Shown one piece after another: positions 17,070-27,324 of a stretch of 64,000 nucleotides of DNA. Every line of letters starts with the position of its first letter. Position 1 is the first letter of the stretch. Source of the DNA: Chryseobacterium sp. CY350 (GTDB lineage Bacteria; Bacteroidota; Bacteroidia; Flavobacteriales; Weeksellaceae); the NCBI RefSeq assembly GCF_027945075.1, contig NZ_CP116034.1, positions 3,038,001 to 3,102,000 of the forward strand, read 5' to 3'. The notes under the pieces were generated by a model that saw nothing but the letters and a program-made list of their open reading frames with translations, did not search any database and had not been told where the DNA came from. Both the position numbers and the translations under genes were made by a program.

Positions 17070-19187
17070 ATGAGTAGAGATCTTAAATTTACAAGAAATA
17101 TTGGTATCGCTGCCCACATTGATGCGGGTAAAACTACCACTACAGAAAGAATTTTATTCTATACAGGAGTAAACCACAAAATTGGTGAGGTTCACGATGG
17201 TGCTTCTACAATGGACTGGATGGAGCAGGAAGCAGAAAGAGGTATTACAATTACTTCTGCTGCAACTACTTGTTCTTGGAATTTCCCAACAGACCAAGGT
17301 AAAAAATTACCTGAAACTCAACCTTACCACTTCAACATCATCGATACACCGGGACACGTTGACTTTACAGTAGAAGTAAACAGATCTTTGAGAGTATTAG
17401 ATGGTTTGGTATTCTTATTCTCTGCAGTAGATGGAGTAGAGCCTCAGTCTGAAACAAACTGGAGACTTGCTGACAACTACAAAGTTGCAAGAATGGGATT
17501 CGTAAACAAAATGGACAGACAAGGTGCTGACTTCCTTAACGTGGTAAACCAGGTTAAGACCATGTTAGGATCTAATGCAGTTCCTATCGTTTTACCAATC
17601 GGTGCTGAAGAAGATTTCAAAGGTGTAGTTGATTTAATTAAAAACAGAGCGATCGTTTGGGATGAAGCAGGACAAGGAGCTACTTTTGAAGTAGTGCCAA
17701 TTCCTGAAGACATGAAAGCGGAAGTTTTGGAATACAGAGAGAAATTAGTTGAAGCAGTTGCTGATTATGATGATACTTTGATGGAGAAATTCTTCGAAGA
17801 TCCGGATTCAATTTCAGAAGACGAAATCAACGAAGCTCTTAGAAAAGCGACTATCGATTTATCTATTATCCCAATGACTTGTGGTTCTTCATTCAAGAAT
17901 AAAGGAGTACAGTTTATGTTGGATGCAGTATGTAAATACTTGCCTTCACCATTGGATAAAGATGATATCAAAGGCACTGACCCAAGAACAGATCTTGAAA
18001 TTACAAGAAAACCATCTGTAAATGAGCCTTTCGCAGCTTTGGCATTTAAGATTGCTACCGATCCTTTCGTAGGAAGATTGGCATTCTTCAGAGCATATTC
18101 TGGAAGACTAGATGCAGGTTCTTATATCTTAAACACTCGTTCTGGTGATAAAGAAAGAATCTCAAGAATTTATCAGATGCACGCTAACAAGCAAAATCCT
18201 GTAGAATATATTGAAGCAGGAGATATTGGTGCAGCGGTAGGTTTCAAATCTATCAAAACTGGTGATACAATGTGTGATGAGAAAAACCCAATCGTTCTAG
18301 AATCGATGGTTTTCCCAGATCCGGTAATTGGTATCGCTGTTGAGCCTAAAACTAAAGCAGATCAGGATAAAATGGGTAACGCTTTGGCTAAATTAGCTGA
18401 AGAAGATCCTACTTTCCAGGTTAAAACTGACGAAGCTTCTGGTCAAACGATTATCTCAGGAATGGGTGAACTTCACCTTGACATTCTTGTAGATCGTATG
18501 AGAAGAGAATTCAAAGTAGAAGTAAACCAAGGTCAGCCGCAGGTAGAATACAAGGAGAATCTTACAAGAGTTGCTCAGCACAGAGAGGTTTACAAAAAAC
18601 AATCTGGTGGTAAGGGTAAATTTGCTGATATCGTATTTGAATTAGGACCAGCTGACGAAGGTAAAATAGGTCTTGAGTTTATTAATGAAATCAAAGGTGG
18701 TAACGTTCCTAGAGAATTTGTTCCTGCAATTGAAAAAGGCTTTAAAGCTGCAATGAAAAACGGTCCTTTGGCTGGTTTCGAAGTTGAAGGTATTAAAGTT
18801 ATTCTTAAGGACGGATCTTTCCACGCGGTGGATTCTGATGCACTTTCTTTTGAGATGGCTGCAAAATTAGGATTTAAAGAAGCGGGACGTGCTGCTAAGC
18901 CAACTATTATGGAGCCTATTATGAAATTGGAGGTTGTAACTCCGGAAGAATATATGGGTAACATCATTGGTGACCTTAACAAGAGAAGAGGTACAATCAG
19001 TGGACAAGAAGAAAAGAACGGTGCCGTTGTTATCAAAGGTTCAGTTCCATTGTCTGAAATGTTCGGTTATGTTACTACTCTAAGAACACTTTCATCAGGA
19101 AGAGCTACTTCTTCTATGGAATTAGAGAAATATCAGGCTACTCCTCAAAACGTTGCTGAAGATATTATTGCTAAAGCAAAAGGTTAA
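17070..19187 (+). CDS. fusA: Elongation factor G
   Basis: 705 residues. The GTPase drives tRNA-mRNA translocation. The P-loop AHIDAGKT (15-22), DTPGHVDF and NKMDRQGAD are intact, followed by domains II-V with the usual C-terminal [21 protein letters not shown]. tuf, which follows fusA in many bacteria, is absent here; rpsJ follows directly. Confidence 0.98.
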   Translation: MSRDLKFTRNIGIAAHIDAGKTTTTERILFYTGVNHKIGEVHDGASTMDWMEQEAERGITITSAATTCSWNFPTDQGKKLPETQPYHFNIIDTPGHVDFTVEVNRSLRVLDGLVFLFSAVDGVEPQSETNWRLADNYKVARMGFVNKMDRQGADFLNVVNQVKTMLGSNAVPIVLPIGAEEDFKGVVDLIKNRAIVWDEAGQGATFEVVPIPEDMKAEVLEYREKLVEAVADYDDTLMEKFFEDPDSISEDEINEALRKATIDLSIIPMTCGSSFKNKGVQFMLDAVCKYLPSPLDKDDIKGTDPRTDLEITRKPSVNEPFAALAFKIATDPFVGRLAFFRAYSGRLDAGSYILNTRSGDKERISRIYQMHANKQNPVEYIEAGDIGAAVGFKSIKTGDTMCDEKNPIVLESMVFPDPVIGIAVEPKTKADQDKMGNALAKLAEEDPTFQVKTDEASGQTIISGMGELHLDILVDRMRREFKVEVNQGQPQVEYKENLTRVAQHREVYKKQSGGKGKFADIVFELGPADEGKIGLEFINEIKGGNVPREFVPAIEKGFKAAMKNGPLAGFEVEGIKVILKDGSFHAVDSDALSFEMAAKLGFKEAGRAAKPTIMEPIMKLEVVTPEEYMGNIIGDLNKRRGTISGQEEKNGAVVIKGSVPLSEMFGYVTTLRTLSSGRATSSMELEKYQATPQNVAEDIIAKAKG

Positions 19188-19204
19188 TTTTTTAAATCAA
19201 AGAA

Positions 19205-19510
19205 ATGTCACAAAGAATCAGAATAAAACTAAAATCTTACGATTACAACTTGGTAGACAAGTCTGCTGAGAAAATCGTAAAAACGGTAAAGGCTACTGGT
19301 GCTGTTGTAAACGGACCAATTCCATTACCTACAAATAAGAGAATCTTTACAGTACTAAGATCTCCGCACGTAAACAAGAAAGCTAGAGAGCAGTTCCAAT
19401 TATCAGCTCACAAGAGATTGATGGATATCTACTCTTCTTCTTCTAAAACTGTTGATGCTCTAATGAAATTAGAACTTCCTTCAGGAGTTGACGTTGAAAT
19501 TAAAGTGTGA
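19205..19510 (+). CDS. rpsJ: 30S ribosomal protein S10
   Basis: 101 residues. S10 is part of the 30S head and also pairs with NusB in antitermination. [25 protein letters not shown] and the [25 protein letters not shown] block are diagnostic. It follows fusA by 17 bases and is cut off from rplC by a strong terminator and a 6.5 kb island, whereas the two genes are usually neighbours. Confidence 0.98.
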   Translation: MSQRIRIKLKSYDYNLVDKSAEKIVKTVKATGAVVNGPIPLPTNKRIFTVLRSPHVNKKAREQFQLSAHKRLMDIYSSSSKTVDALMKLELPSGVDVEIKV

Positions 19511-19542
19511 TAAATTAGCCTTTGGCTTATCATCTTAAATAT

Positions 19543-19577
19543 AAATCCCTTTTCGAAAGAAGAGGGATTTTTTTGTT
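19543..19577 (+). terminator. Terminator after rpsJ
   Basis: A 12-bp stem AAATCCCTTTTC / GAAGAGGGATTT (one T-G pair) with a GAAA tetraloop, then a run of T. Strong. Confidence 0.92.
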
Positions 19578-19627
19578 GATATATCAATTTAAAACCACAG
19601 TTGATTTTTTGAATTAAACTTTAATCC

Positions 19628-19635
19628 TATATTTG
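19628..19635 (+). promoter_or_regulatory. -7 promoter element before the broken GLPGLI gene
   Basis: TATATTTG matches TAnnTTTG, 19 bases before the ATG at 19655. The -33 is poorly placed (TTTG 16 bases upstream). Confidence 0.4.
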
Positions 19636-19654
19636 TTTTGATAAAATTATTCAT

Positions 19655-20491
19655 ATGAGAAAGATTTTTTTGTTGATCGTTCTATTCGCTGTATCAGTAG
19701 CTGCACAAACTCACCGGTTTATCTATGATGTTGTTTATAAGCCTGATTCTACATCATCGGAAGTACGTAAAACAAATTATCATCTCGATATCAATCCTGA
19801 CGAGACCTTCTATTATGAAAGAACGTTTTTCGAAAGCGATTCTATTTATAAAGCAACGGGATTACGTACTTTTGGTGGGCGGCCAAGTGATTTAATGAGT
19901 AAAAATCTTAAAGAAAATCAATATGTTCTTTATAGTATTCAGAATTATGATGTCTATAAGCTGAAAGATAAGCCGTCTATTTCGTGGAAAATTGGAAATG
20001 AAACTAAAGTTTCTGCATCACTTCAGCTTCAAAAGGCAACGTCTAATTTCGGAGGTAGAAAATGGACAGCCTAGTTTTCAAAAGAATTTCCTTTTCAGGA
20101 AGGACCTTATAAATTTAATGGATTACCAGGAATGATTATTGAGATTTATGATGAGAAAGAAAACTATCATTTTACACTCAACAAAACTCAGAATTTTGAT
20201 GAAACTCAATTTATAGATTTTTACAAAAATGCCAAACAGAGAGGTGTTGAAATACCTTACAGTAAATATCAATCGATGCTCCTTGGGCATTTTAATGATC
20301 CGCTAAAATTTGTTAACAGCGGTCAGCTTGAAATTAATGAAAACAACAAACTTACGCTTGATGACGGAAGAGTGATCTGCAAACCTGAAGATCTCAGAAC
20401 TTACAGCTTTGAAGAAAGGCAACGAATAAAACGATACAACAATCCTATAGAATTAGATAAAGCAGTAAAATATCCTGAAGTGAAAAAGTAA
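19655..20491 (+). pseudogene. GLPGLI family protein interrupted by an in-frame TAG
   Basis: Reads as one 278-codon gene with a signal peptide (MRKIFLLIVLFAVSVAAQ) except for a TAG at 20072-20074. The frame continues without shift to 20491, and the codons after the stop encode the family signature FNGLPGMIIEI. In the intact tandem paralogue downstream the same position is Trp (GGRKWTAWFTK against GGRKWTA-stop-FSK), so a single TGG-to-TAG change explains it. The N-terminal 139 residues may still be made and exported; the ATG at 20132 is internal and lacks a signal. The function of GLPGLI proteins is not known. Sequencing error or readthrough are the alternatives. Confidence 0.88.
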
Positions 20492-20559
20492 CAACTAAAT
20501 AATATCTCCCGAATTAATGATTTTTAGCTATTCTGTATATTACGTTTCTCATAATTTTT

Positions 20560-20567
20560 TATATTTG
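20560..20567 (+). promoter_or_regulatory. -7 promoter element before the intact GLPGLI gene
   Basis: TATATTTG ends 3 bases before the ATG at 20571, so transcription would start near 20573. This favours the second in-frame ATG at 20580 as the start. Confidence 0.4.
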
Positions 20568-20579
20568 TAAATGATCAAA

Positions 20580-21413
20580 ATGAAAACAATTTTATTAATT
20601 ATCATAATGATAAGCATTACTTTAACAGCACAGACGCATCGTTTCATTTACGAATATCATTATAAAGTAGATTCAACTGATGCTGAAAGGCGCAAAGTAA
20701 GTATGGTTCTGGATGTCAATCCGTCAGATGTTAAATTTTATAATTACGATTTTGTAGTTACAGATTCTACCAATAAAACGAAAGGCCAGAATAATATTAT
20801 TTGGGACGATACGCCTGCGTTAATCAGAAAGAAAAACTCTAATTTCAACTCAAATTATATCAACGTTCAAAATATGTTTATCGTAGATACAGAAGATCAT
20901 GTAAATTGGAAACTCTCTGATGAAACTAAAAATATGGGAGGATATCAGTTGCAAAAAGCCACTACAGGATTTGGAGGCAGAAAATGGACAGCGTGGTTTA
21001 CAAAAGATATTGCTTTATCAGAAGGACCTTACAAATTTAAAGGATTACCGGGAATGATATTTGAAATTTCAGATGATAAAGGTAATTTTAAATTTACTTT
21101 AGTTAAAAGTTATAAGCTTGCGAAAACATACGACACGACATCGATCATTGAAAATTTTGCAGGGCAAAAAGCTGTTAAAATTCCTGAAGCGAAACTTAAA
21201 AAAATTATGCTTGATAATTTTAATGATCCACTTCATGAGTTTAAAGAGCGGATAAAAAATAATACAGATCCTACCGCAAGATTTATGGTGATGGGAATTG
21301 AGGTTAAAAGTTCGGAGCAGATGAAAGAATTATCTGAAATGACACAGGATCATCTTAGAAAAGGCAATAATCCGATAGAGCTAAACAAGGCCGTTCGTTA
21401 TCCTGAGAAATAA
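20580..21413 (+). CDS. GLPGLI family exported protein (intact paralogue)
   Basis: 277 residues from the ATG at 20580, chosen because it gives a clean signal peptide (MKTILLIIIMISITLTAQ) and because the promoter-like TATATTTG leaves no room before the ATG at 20571. Mature protein begins QTHRFIYEYHYK, contains the block GGRKWTAWFTKDIALSEGPYKFKGLPGMIFEI with the GLPG signature, and ends NPIELNKAVRYPEK. It is a clear tandem duplicate of the broken gene upstream. GLPGLI proteins are frequent in Bacteroidetes and their role is unknown; they are exported. Confidence 0.88.
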   Translation: MKTILLIIIMISITLTAQTHRFIYEYHYKVDSTDAERRKVSMVLDVNPSDVKFYNYDFVVTDSTNKTKGQNNIIWDDTPALIRKKNSNFNSNYINVQNMFIVDTEDHVNWKLSDETKNMGGYQLQKATTGFGGRKWTAWFTKDIALSEGPYKFKGLPGMIFEISDDKGNFKFTLVKSYKLAKTYDTTSIIENFAGQKAVKIPEAKLKKIMLDNFNDPLHEFKERIKNNTDPTARFMVMGIEVKSSEQMKELSEMTQDHLRKGNNPIELNKAVRYPEK

Positions 21414-21467
21414 TCTTTAAGTTGAAACAATTGGAAAGATCTTAAAATTACTATTGAAATAATTGGA

Positions 21468-21494
21468 AACTCCACGTATGACGCGGAGTTTTTG
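21468..21494 (+). terminator. Terminator after the GLPGLI pair
   Basis: AACTCCACGT / ACGCGGAGTT with one internal mismatch and a 3-base loop, then a T-run. Confidence 0.7.
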
Positions 21495-21521
21495 TTTACA
21501 TTTAAGAAAAATTTAATGGTA

Positions 21522-22022
21522 ATGTCAAAGACAGATAAAGATATTTTTGAGAGGTTTTCTAATTGGGCAACAAAGTTCACTGGTAGTTCTTATGCATTTA
21601 TTAGTGCGGTAGCTATCGTTGTCATCTGGGCAGTTTCGGGTCCTGTTTTTAAATATTCAGAAACCTGGCAGTTGGTCATCAATACAGGAACTACAATTAT
21701 TACTTTTCTGATGGTTTTTCTGATTCAAAAATCTCAGAATAAAGATTCAAAAGCGATTCAGATAAAATTGAACGAATTAATTGCTGCCAATGAAAAAGCA
21801 AGCAACCGAATGGTAGATATTGAAGATCTAACTGAGAAAGAGCTAGACCAGATTCATTGTTATTACGAAAAATTGGCCGACTTTGCCGAAGAAGACGAAG
21901 ATATTCATGCGTCACATTCAATTGATGCCGCCAAAAGAAACCAAAATAGGAAACACGAAACCTTCAAAAGGAAACATGAAATATGGTTGCAGGAACAGAA
22001 ACAAAAAAAGGAATCGTACTGA
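21522..22022 (+). CDS. Low-affinity iron permease-like membrane protein
   Basis: 166 residues from ATG 21522 (ATG 21516 adds two residues). Pattern: a short N-terminal helix FERFSNWATKFTGSS, two transmembrane helices (about 21-42 and 51-70), the conserved FLIQKSQNKDSKAIQIKLNELI segment, then a charged helical tail. This matches the PF04120 low-affinity iron permease type, although the transport role of bacterial members is poorly tested. A terminator hairpin overlaps the stop codon. Monocistronic. Confidence 0.75.
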   Translation: MSKTDKDIFERFSNWATKFTGSSYAFISAVAIVVIWAVSGPVFKYSETWQLVINTGTTIITFLMVFLIQKSQNKDSKAIQIKLNELIAANEKASNRMVDIEDLTEKELDQIHCYYEKLADFAEEDEDIHASHSIDAAKRNQNRKHETFKRKHEIWLQEQKQKKESY

Positions 22023-22034
22023 TTCCTTTTTTTT
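22003..22034. terminator. Bidirectional terminator
   Basis: AAAAGGAATC / GATTCCTTTT, 10 bp, 5-base loop, with an A-run to the left and a T-run to the right; it overlaps the stop codon of the plus-strand gene and follows the converging minus-strand gene. Confidence 0.88.
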
Positions 22035-22053
22035 ATTTATTTATTTCTAAAAA

Positions 22054-24756
22054 TTATCTCTTCATAAAATAATCAAAGTAACTACAGCTTCCTAAAAGAG
22101 TTCTCGCAGTTTCAGTATCGGAATATTGAGATTTTAACTGAGCAAAATAGGTTCTGTATTTTTGATTCTTAAGATCGTTCATCTGCTTTTGATAATCGTC
22201 ATTTTTTTCAGACCATTTCGGATCAGAATAATCAGTGCTTGCTGGGTTTTTTGCTTCATATTGATAATATTTTCCCTGCTCCGCACTTGCCATCTGGAAA
22301 AGCAATCTTGCTTTCTGTTCTTTATTAGCAGAAACCGATAAGGCTTTTTTATAATAATTTAAAGCTAGATCAAAATTATCGGGTTCGATATAAGTCGTCG
22401 ATGTGAAATTTTTATAATAATATTGATAAGGAGTTTTTTTGTCGGTACTCCAGAAATCGTATTTTCCTCCGTTGCTGTTGTCGATGTCCATTACAAAAAC
22501 TTCACGATAATATCCTAAAACAGAAGTGTTATAAAGTAAATTACCGATCAGCTGATTGGCTTCAGCAGCTTTTTGATCTTTGCCATTTCCGATTTTTTTA
22601 AGCTGAATCACGGCTTCTGCAAGTTCAAGTTTATTCATTTTTGGTTTAATGAAAGGAAAAGCGCTGTAATCTTCTGACTCCATACTTTCTGCATCGGAAC
22701 TCTGGAAGCTTTCCCAAACATTATGACCAAAAATCAAATCCGGTATGTTTTTAAAACCATCATAATTTGTACCGTCATAAACTAATTTCTCGTAGCTGTC
22801 AGTTTTGGGATTATAGGTTTCATAATTTTCTCGTGGAATTCCGCTAAAATTCTGCGCCTTCTGATAATAAGATTTCGCTTTATCAAAGTCTCCCAATCTC
22901 ATTGCTCTGTCACCGTAGATTACATTAAAAAACGCATCAATATTCCCAACGTTATCCATGTTTTTTGAAATGATTTGTTTTTCAAATTCCGTCTTATCAG
23001 TCTTTCTGTAAAACTCTTCCACACTTTTTACCAACGTAGAATTTGGGTTATACTGAAGATCAGATAATTTGTTATTCATCAGGAAAGATTTTCCATCTTC
23101 GCCCTGTAGAAAGTATCGGTTTGCTAAAACGTCTTTAAGAAAGGAATCTGTAGAAGGTACAGATCCGTAATAATCATATCCTACCTCATTCGTGCTGTCT
23201 TTTTCGATTTTCTTTTCTGCAAAATATTCTTCATAATCTTTCATCAGATGATCTTCATATTCTGCGGTGATCTTTGGCTGAGAAACAATATCGTTCAGCA
23301 CTTTCATTCTTTTGATCTCTTCAAGATATTCGGGATTTGCAGTTTTTATTTCGTCTAAAATTTCTGTACTCGATTTGTAATCTTTCTTTAAAAATTTAAG
23401 ATAGGCATCTGCAATCTGCCAATATTCGTCATTCGATTTTCCTTTAGTTTTATCAGTGAATTTCTCCAGATCTTCAAGAAAATCTTTCTGCTTTTCGTCG
23501 TAGTAATAACTTTGATTTTCTGTGTAAAAAGGAATTCTATTAGGATTGTCTAACAGCTCATCGTCACTTTGATCGCTTTTTGTGCCGTCTTTAGACTTAT
23601 CAGATTTTGAACTAAAGAGATTTTTGAAAAATAAAACAACTTTTTGCCAGAAGCTTAATTCTTTCGGTTTTACCTCTTTCGTCTCTGTGGTATTTGCAGA
23701 AGTTTTCACTTCTCCTGATTTTTCAGAATTTTTTGCTTCATAATAATAAGTTGGAAGGTAGCTTCTTTCCAATTCATTAATACTTCTAGCTGCCATCACT
23801 TTCAGTATTTCAGAATTTGGATCTATGTCGTACATCTTCTCCATCATCGGAATCGGATTTGTAAAATCTTCATATCCTAAAAGAAAGTAAGCCATATTTT
23901 TCTCGTCATTGGTTCCGGCTCTTTTCAGAATATTGTTGAAAGACGCTGTATCCGAAAGTTTCATAGAAACAAAAGCTCTTTCTTTTCTGCTTTTACTGTT
24001 TATGAAAACCTGAAAGAAATTCCAGTTTGCATCGCTTCCCATTTGCAAGCCTCGCTGCGCGCCCGCCAATTGATCGAGTGCCATATAATAAGCTGCACCT
24101 CTCAGTGAAATGGGTTGTACATAATTCTTGAAAGCCTGAAGTGCAACATCGTAATTTCTTGTGTAGTGATTAAAACGTACGATCTGAAAACCATATCTCT
24201 GCTTAACCTCCGGGTTTTTCGCAGCATTATATAAAGATGTTAATGCCGATATCGTTTTTGCATAATCTAAATTGGTTGCATTTTTATCACTTTCATTTTC
24301 ACGGTAGTAAAAAGAGTCGGCCGATTCTACATAATTGATTTTCATGTACGGCTCTAGATATTTTGCTTCAATAAGATAATCGAAACCTTCACGATATTTC
24401 TGATAAGAATTCTGACCCAATTTTTTAAGTAAAACGTTACCAGTATTTCCTTTTTTTAAGTCATTAAGATCATTCATCGAAAGTTTATTCACGACAAATT
24501 CTGTTTCTGAGTAACTCAGTTGATTGTTGAAGAATTTCCTCCAAGATTCAATATTCTCATCAGGAATCTGTGATCTCTTAAAATCAGTATAAAATCGCGA
24601 CGAATAGTTGTGAAGAAAAGGAAGGTAAGATTTATCTTTAATAATACTTTGGGTAAAAAGATTAAAGTAATCATAGTCTGGATCTGCCCATGCGCATGCT
24701 TCAGATTTAGTGTAAAAAAGCGATAAGACCGCTAGTGAAAGAATGTACTTTTTCAT
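22054..24756 (-). CDS. Large secreted helical-repeat (TPR-like) protein
   Basis: 900 residues with a signal peptide (MKKYILSLAVLSLFYTKSEA). The rest is largely helical with scattered tetratricopeptide-like pairs, for example DFDKAKSYYQKAQ, LALNYYKKALSVS and EQKARLLFQMASAEQGKYY. A basic, hydrophobic and Lys/Ser/Asp-rich segment near 370-410 (FWQKVVLFFKNLFSSKSDKSKD) looks like a linker. No catalytic motif is seen. It begins 28 bases after the DUF3142-like lipoprotein gene on the same strand, so the two form a pair. A scaffold or envelope role is a guess. Confidence 0.7.
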   Translation of the reverse strand: MKKYILSLAVLSLFYTKSEACAWADPDYDYFNLFTQSIIKDKSYLPFLHNYSSRFYTDFKRSQIPDENIESWRKFFNNQLSYSETEFVVNKLSMNDLNDLKKGNTGNVLLKKLGQNSYQKYREGFDYLIEAKYLEPYMKINYVESADSFYYRENESDKNATNLDYAKTISALTSLYNAAKNPEVKQRYGFQIVRFNHYTRNYDVALQAFKNYVQPISLRGAAYYMALDQLAGAQRGLQMGSDANWNFFQVFINSKSRKERAFVSMKLSDTASFNNILKRAGTNDEKNMAYFLLGYEDFTNPIPMMEKMYDIDPNSEILKVMAARSINELERSYLPTYYYEAKNSEKSGEVKTSANTTETKEVKPKELSFWQKVVLFFKNLFSSKSDKSKDGTKSDQSDDELLDNPNRIPFYTENQSYYYDEKQKDFLEDLEKFTDKTKGKSNDEYWQIADAYLKFLKKDYKSSTEILDEIKTANPEYLEEIKRMKVLNDIVSQPKITAEYEDHLMKDYEEYFAEKKIEKDSTNEVGYDYYGSVPSTDSFLKDVLANRYFLQGEDGKSFLMNNKLSDLQYNPNSTLVKSVEEFYRKTDKTEFEKQIISKNMDNVGNIDAFFNVIYGDRAMRLGDFDKAKSYYQKAQNFSGIPRENYETYNPKTDSYEKLVYDGTNYDGFKNIPDLIFGHNVWESFQSSDAESMESEDYSAFPFIKPKMNKLELAEAVIQLKKIGNGKDQKAAEANQLIGNLLYNTSVLGYYREVFVMDIDNSNGGKYDFWSTDKKTPYQYYYKNFTSTTYIEPDNFDLALNYYKKALSVSANKEQKARLLFQMASAEQGKYYQYEAKNPASTDYSDPKWSEKNDDYQKQMNDLKNQKYRTYFAQLKSQYSDTETARTLLGSCSYFDYFMKR

Positions 24757-24784
24757 ATTATTTTTGTGTAATATTTATTGATGT

Positions 24785-25765
24785 TTAAAAGTGTTGGAAA
24801 GATCTGCCTTCTACAAATTTACTATCTAATTGATAATATATAATGTTGTAATGACTTATTTTTTGATCTAAAAATTTCACAACATCTGAAATCTGTTGGT
24901 CAGAGATTTCTTCTGCTTTTATTTTAAAACCTTTACTGAGGAAATTTCCGAAATAAAAGCCGTCTTTCGCAACTTCAATTTCATCATCAGATATTTTTTT
25001 GAAATTTTTATTTTTCAAATCTTTTTTTGATAATGCATTAATGAGTTTGTGTTTTCCTAAATGATTTGTTACTATTCCCCATGAGTAAATTGGTAATGCA
25101 ACTTCAATATTCTTTAACGGGTAATCTTCGAGTTTTGATAAGTAGCTTTTCAAAATTTGAACATCTAATATTGAATTTCTATCTGAATTTTCCAGCGGCG
25201 AAGAAGTAGAGTAGCACATAAGATACACTTTCTGCAAGGGAGGAATTCCCATCAATTCCTTATCCTTCACCTGATGAAGCCGCAGTGTGCAGCTAATTTG
25301 TTTACCCGAGATTTTTTTTAATGCGTTTAAAAACTTAAAATAATCTTCTCTAGTTCCGGCAGTCCAGTCGCAATCGATTTGAATTTCTTTGCTCGAAGAT
25401 AATTGGTAATCTTTTACTTTCTTCTGAATTAACTGACTAACGCTTTCTGCAAGAAATTGTATTTCATCAATTTTTATATTATAAAATGTACGGTTGGTGA
25501 TAAAAACTGTTGGAATGATTTCTTTTTCTGTACTGAAACTTTTGTCTTTTGTGATGACAGCAACAGGTTCAAATTTCCCATTCACTTTGTCAACATCAAA
25601 AAATCTTGTGCACAAAAAATTGGTGGTAGATTCGGCTAATGCTTTTTTCTCAGTTTTATTTAAAGAAAGATTTGTTTTCCAATAATAGTAAGCATAAGGA
25701 TGAATCTTTTTATCGCTACAAGATGCAACGAGGAGGAAAGTTAAAAATAGTTGAAGGATTTTCAT
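24785..25765 (-). CDS. DUF3142-like lipoprotein, TIM-barrel hydrolase-like
   Basis: 326 residues. Lipoprotein signal ending VASC (Cys16). The YAYYYWKTNLSLNKTE segment after the signal and the IQIDCDWTAGTREDYFKFLNALKK block (acidic residues at the end of a predicted strand, then a helix) match the DUF3142 pattern, which looks like a (beta/alpha)8 glycosidase-like fold. Activity has not been shown for this family as far as I know. First gene of a two-gene unit with the 900-residue secreted protein. Confidence 0.65.
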   Translation of the reverse strand: MKILQLFLTFLLVASCSDKKIHPYAYYYWKTNLSLNKTEKKALAESTTNFLCTRFFDVDKVNGKFEPVAVITKDKSFSTEKEIIPTVFITNRTFYNIKIDEIQFLAESVSQLIQKKVKDYQLSSSKEIQIDCDWTAGTREDYFKFLNALKKISGKQISCTLRLHQVKDKELMGIPPLQKVYLMCYSTSSPLENSDRNSILDVQILKSYLSKLEDYPLKNIEVALPIYSWGIVTNHLGKHKLINALSKKDLKNKNFKKISDDEIEVAKDGFYFGNFLSKGFKIKAEEISDQQISDVVKFLDQKISHYNIIYYQLDSKFVEGRSFQHF

Positions 25766-25935
25766 TATTTATAAATATTGAGTAGTTGAAATATTTTTCA
25801 AGGGAAGCATCAATGTGATGGAAATATTTTTCATATACTTTTTTCTCAAAATTAAAGAATTATTCAGAAGAATTTCGTTTCAAAATTCATGCAAATCGCT
25901 AAATCATTAAAAATCAAAATATTTTACTATTAATA

Positions 25936-25966
25936 TTTGTCAAATTAAATATTATTCATACATTTG
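25936..25966 (+). promoter_or_regulatory. Promoter of the S10 operon (rplC onward)
   Basis: TTTG at 25936-25939 and TACATTTG at 25959-25966, spacing 19, an excellent match to the Bacteroidota consensus. It explains expression of rplC after separation from rpsJ. Confidence 0.75.
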
Positions 25967-25972
25967 CACACT

Positions 25973-26074
25973 CATTTTAGGGGAGGAATATGCCCAATTC
26001 AAACTTGGTAATTATTTGAGATCCCGAAAAGTGAACGTGAATACAAGGAAATTTTATAACATATTATATAAATA
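25973..26074 (+). promoter_or_regulatory. Leader of the S10 operon
   Basis: About 100 bases between promoter and rplC with possible pairing: outer CTCA / TGAG, GGG / CCC and CCAA / TTGG around a short loop. A leader able to bind an operon ribosomal protein (L4 regulates S10 operons elsewhere) would fit, but no known leader is recognised. The gene-free stretch 25766-25935 upstream holds nothing else I can name. Confidence 0.35.
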
Positions 26075-26701
26075 ATGTCAGGTATTATTGGAAAAAAAAT
26101 CGGGATGACTTCTCTGTTTGACGAAAACGGCAAAAATATGCCGTGTACCGTTATTCAGGCTGGTCCTTGCTCGGTTTTACAGGTCAGAACCATTGAAAAG
26201 GACGGTTACAAAGCTGTTCAGTTAGGTTTCGATGACAAGAGTGAAAAGAACGTTGGTAAAGCGTTGGCTGGCCATTTTAAAAAGGCTGGTTCAGCTCCTA
26301 AAGCTAAGTTGGTAGAATTCTACAGAGAATTCGTAGATCAAGTAACTGTAGGAGAAGATGTAACTGTGAAGCTATTCGCTGAAGGCGAATTTGTGGACGT
26401 AACAGGAACTTCAAAAGGTAAAGGTTTCCAGGGTGTTGTTAAAAGACACGGTTTTGGAGGTGTAATGCAAGCTACTCACGGTCAGCACAACAGATTAAGA
26501 GCTCCAGGTTCGATCGGTGCGGGATCAGATCCTTCTAGAGTATTCAAGGGGATGAGAATGGCAGGTAGAATGGGAGGTAAGCAGGTAACTGTACAAAACC
26601 TTCAGGTATTAAAAGTGGATCAAGAACAAAATCTTTTAGTAGTAAAAGGTGCTGTTCCGGGAGCTAAAAATTCTTATGTAATTATCAGAAAATGGAACTA
26701 G
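26075..26701 (+). CDS. rplC: 50S ribosomal protein L3
   Basis: 208 residues. L3 is an early 50S assembly protein whose loop reaches the peptidyl-transferase centre. [15 protein letters not shown] and the [17 protein letters not shown] and [20 protein letters not shown] blocks are diagnostic. First gene of the S10 operon in this genome; its last codons overlap rplD by 10 bases. Confidence 0.98.
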   Translation: MSGIIGKKIGMTSLFDENGKNMPCTVIQAGPCSVLQVRTIEKDGYKAVQLGFDDKSEKNVGKALAGHFKKAGSAPKAKLVEFYREFVDQVTVGEDVTVKLFAEGEFVDVTGTSKGKGFQGVVKRHGFGGVMQATHGQHNRLRAPGSIGAGSDPSRVFKGMRMAGRMGGKQVTVQNLQVLKVDQEQNLLVVKGAVPGAKNSYVIIRKWN

Positions 26702-27321
26702 TAGTATTAAATACATCAGGAAAAGAAACCGGAAAAAAAGTAACTCTAGACGAAACAGTATTCGGAATTGAGCCAAATAAGCACGCGGTTTACTTAGAAG
26801 TAAAACAATATCTTGCTGCTCAGCGTCAAGGTACTCATAAATCAAAAGAAAGAAGCGAAATTACTGCTTCTACTAAAAAACTTAAGAAGCAAAAAGGATC
26901 TGGTTCTGCTAGATACGGTGATATTAAATCCCCTACTTTTAGAGGTGGAGGTAGAGTATTCGGTCCTAAGCCAAGAGACTACAGATTCAAATTGAACAAA
27001 GCTCTTAAGAGATTAGCAAAAAAATCTGTTCTTTCTCAAAAAATGAAAGACAACAGCATCAGAATCGTAGAAGGATTGAGCATTGCTGCTCCTAAGACGA
27101 AAGATTTCATCACTGTATTGAATGCATTGGCATTGAATGACAAGAAATCTCTATTCATTCTTCCTGATACGAACAAGAATGTATATTTATCTTCAAGAAA
27201 CTTACCTAAGACTAAGGTTATGAAATTCAACGAAATTTCTTCTTATGACTTAATTAATGCAGGTGAGATCGTTTTCTTAGAAGGTGCAGTTGAAAAATTC
27301 CAGGAAAATTTAAAGAAATAA
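26692..27321 (+). CDS. rplD: 50S ribosomal protein L4
   Basis: 209 residues. L4 lines the exit tunnel with its extended loop ([19 protein letters not shown]). In Gammaproteobacteria L4 also represses its own operon. Starts inside the end of rplC (10-base overlap). Confidence 0.97.
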   Translation: MELVVLNTSGKETGKKVTLDETVFGIEPNKHAVYLEVKQYLAAQRQGTHKSKERSEITASTKKLKKQKGSGSARYGDIKSPTFRGGGRVFGPKPRDYRFKLNKALKRLAKKSVLSQKMKDNSIRIVEGLSIAAPKTKDFITVLNALALNDKKSLFILPDTNKNVYLSSRNLPKTKVMKFNEISSYDLINAGEIVFLEGAVEKFQENLKK

Positions 27322-27324
27322 ATC

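Noticed and set aside
20132..20491. Separate gene starting at the ATG 20132
   Set aside because: It is the in-frame continuation of the GLPGLI gene after the TAG and lacks a signal peptide; not a real start.
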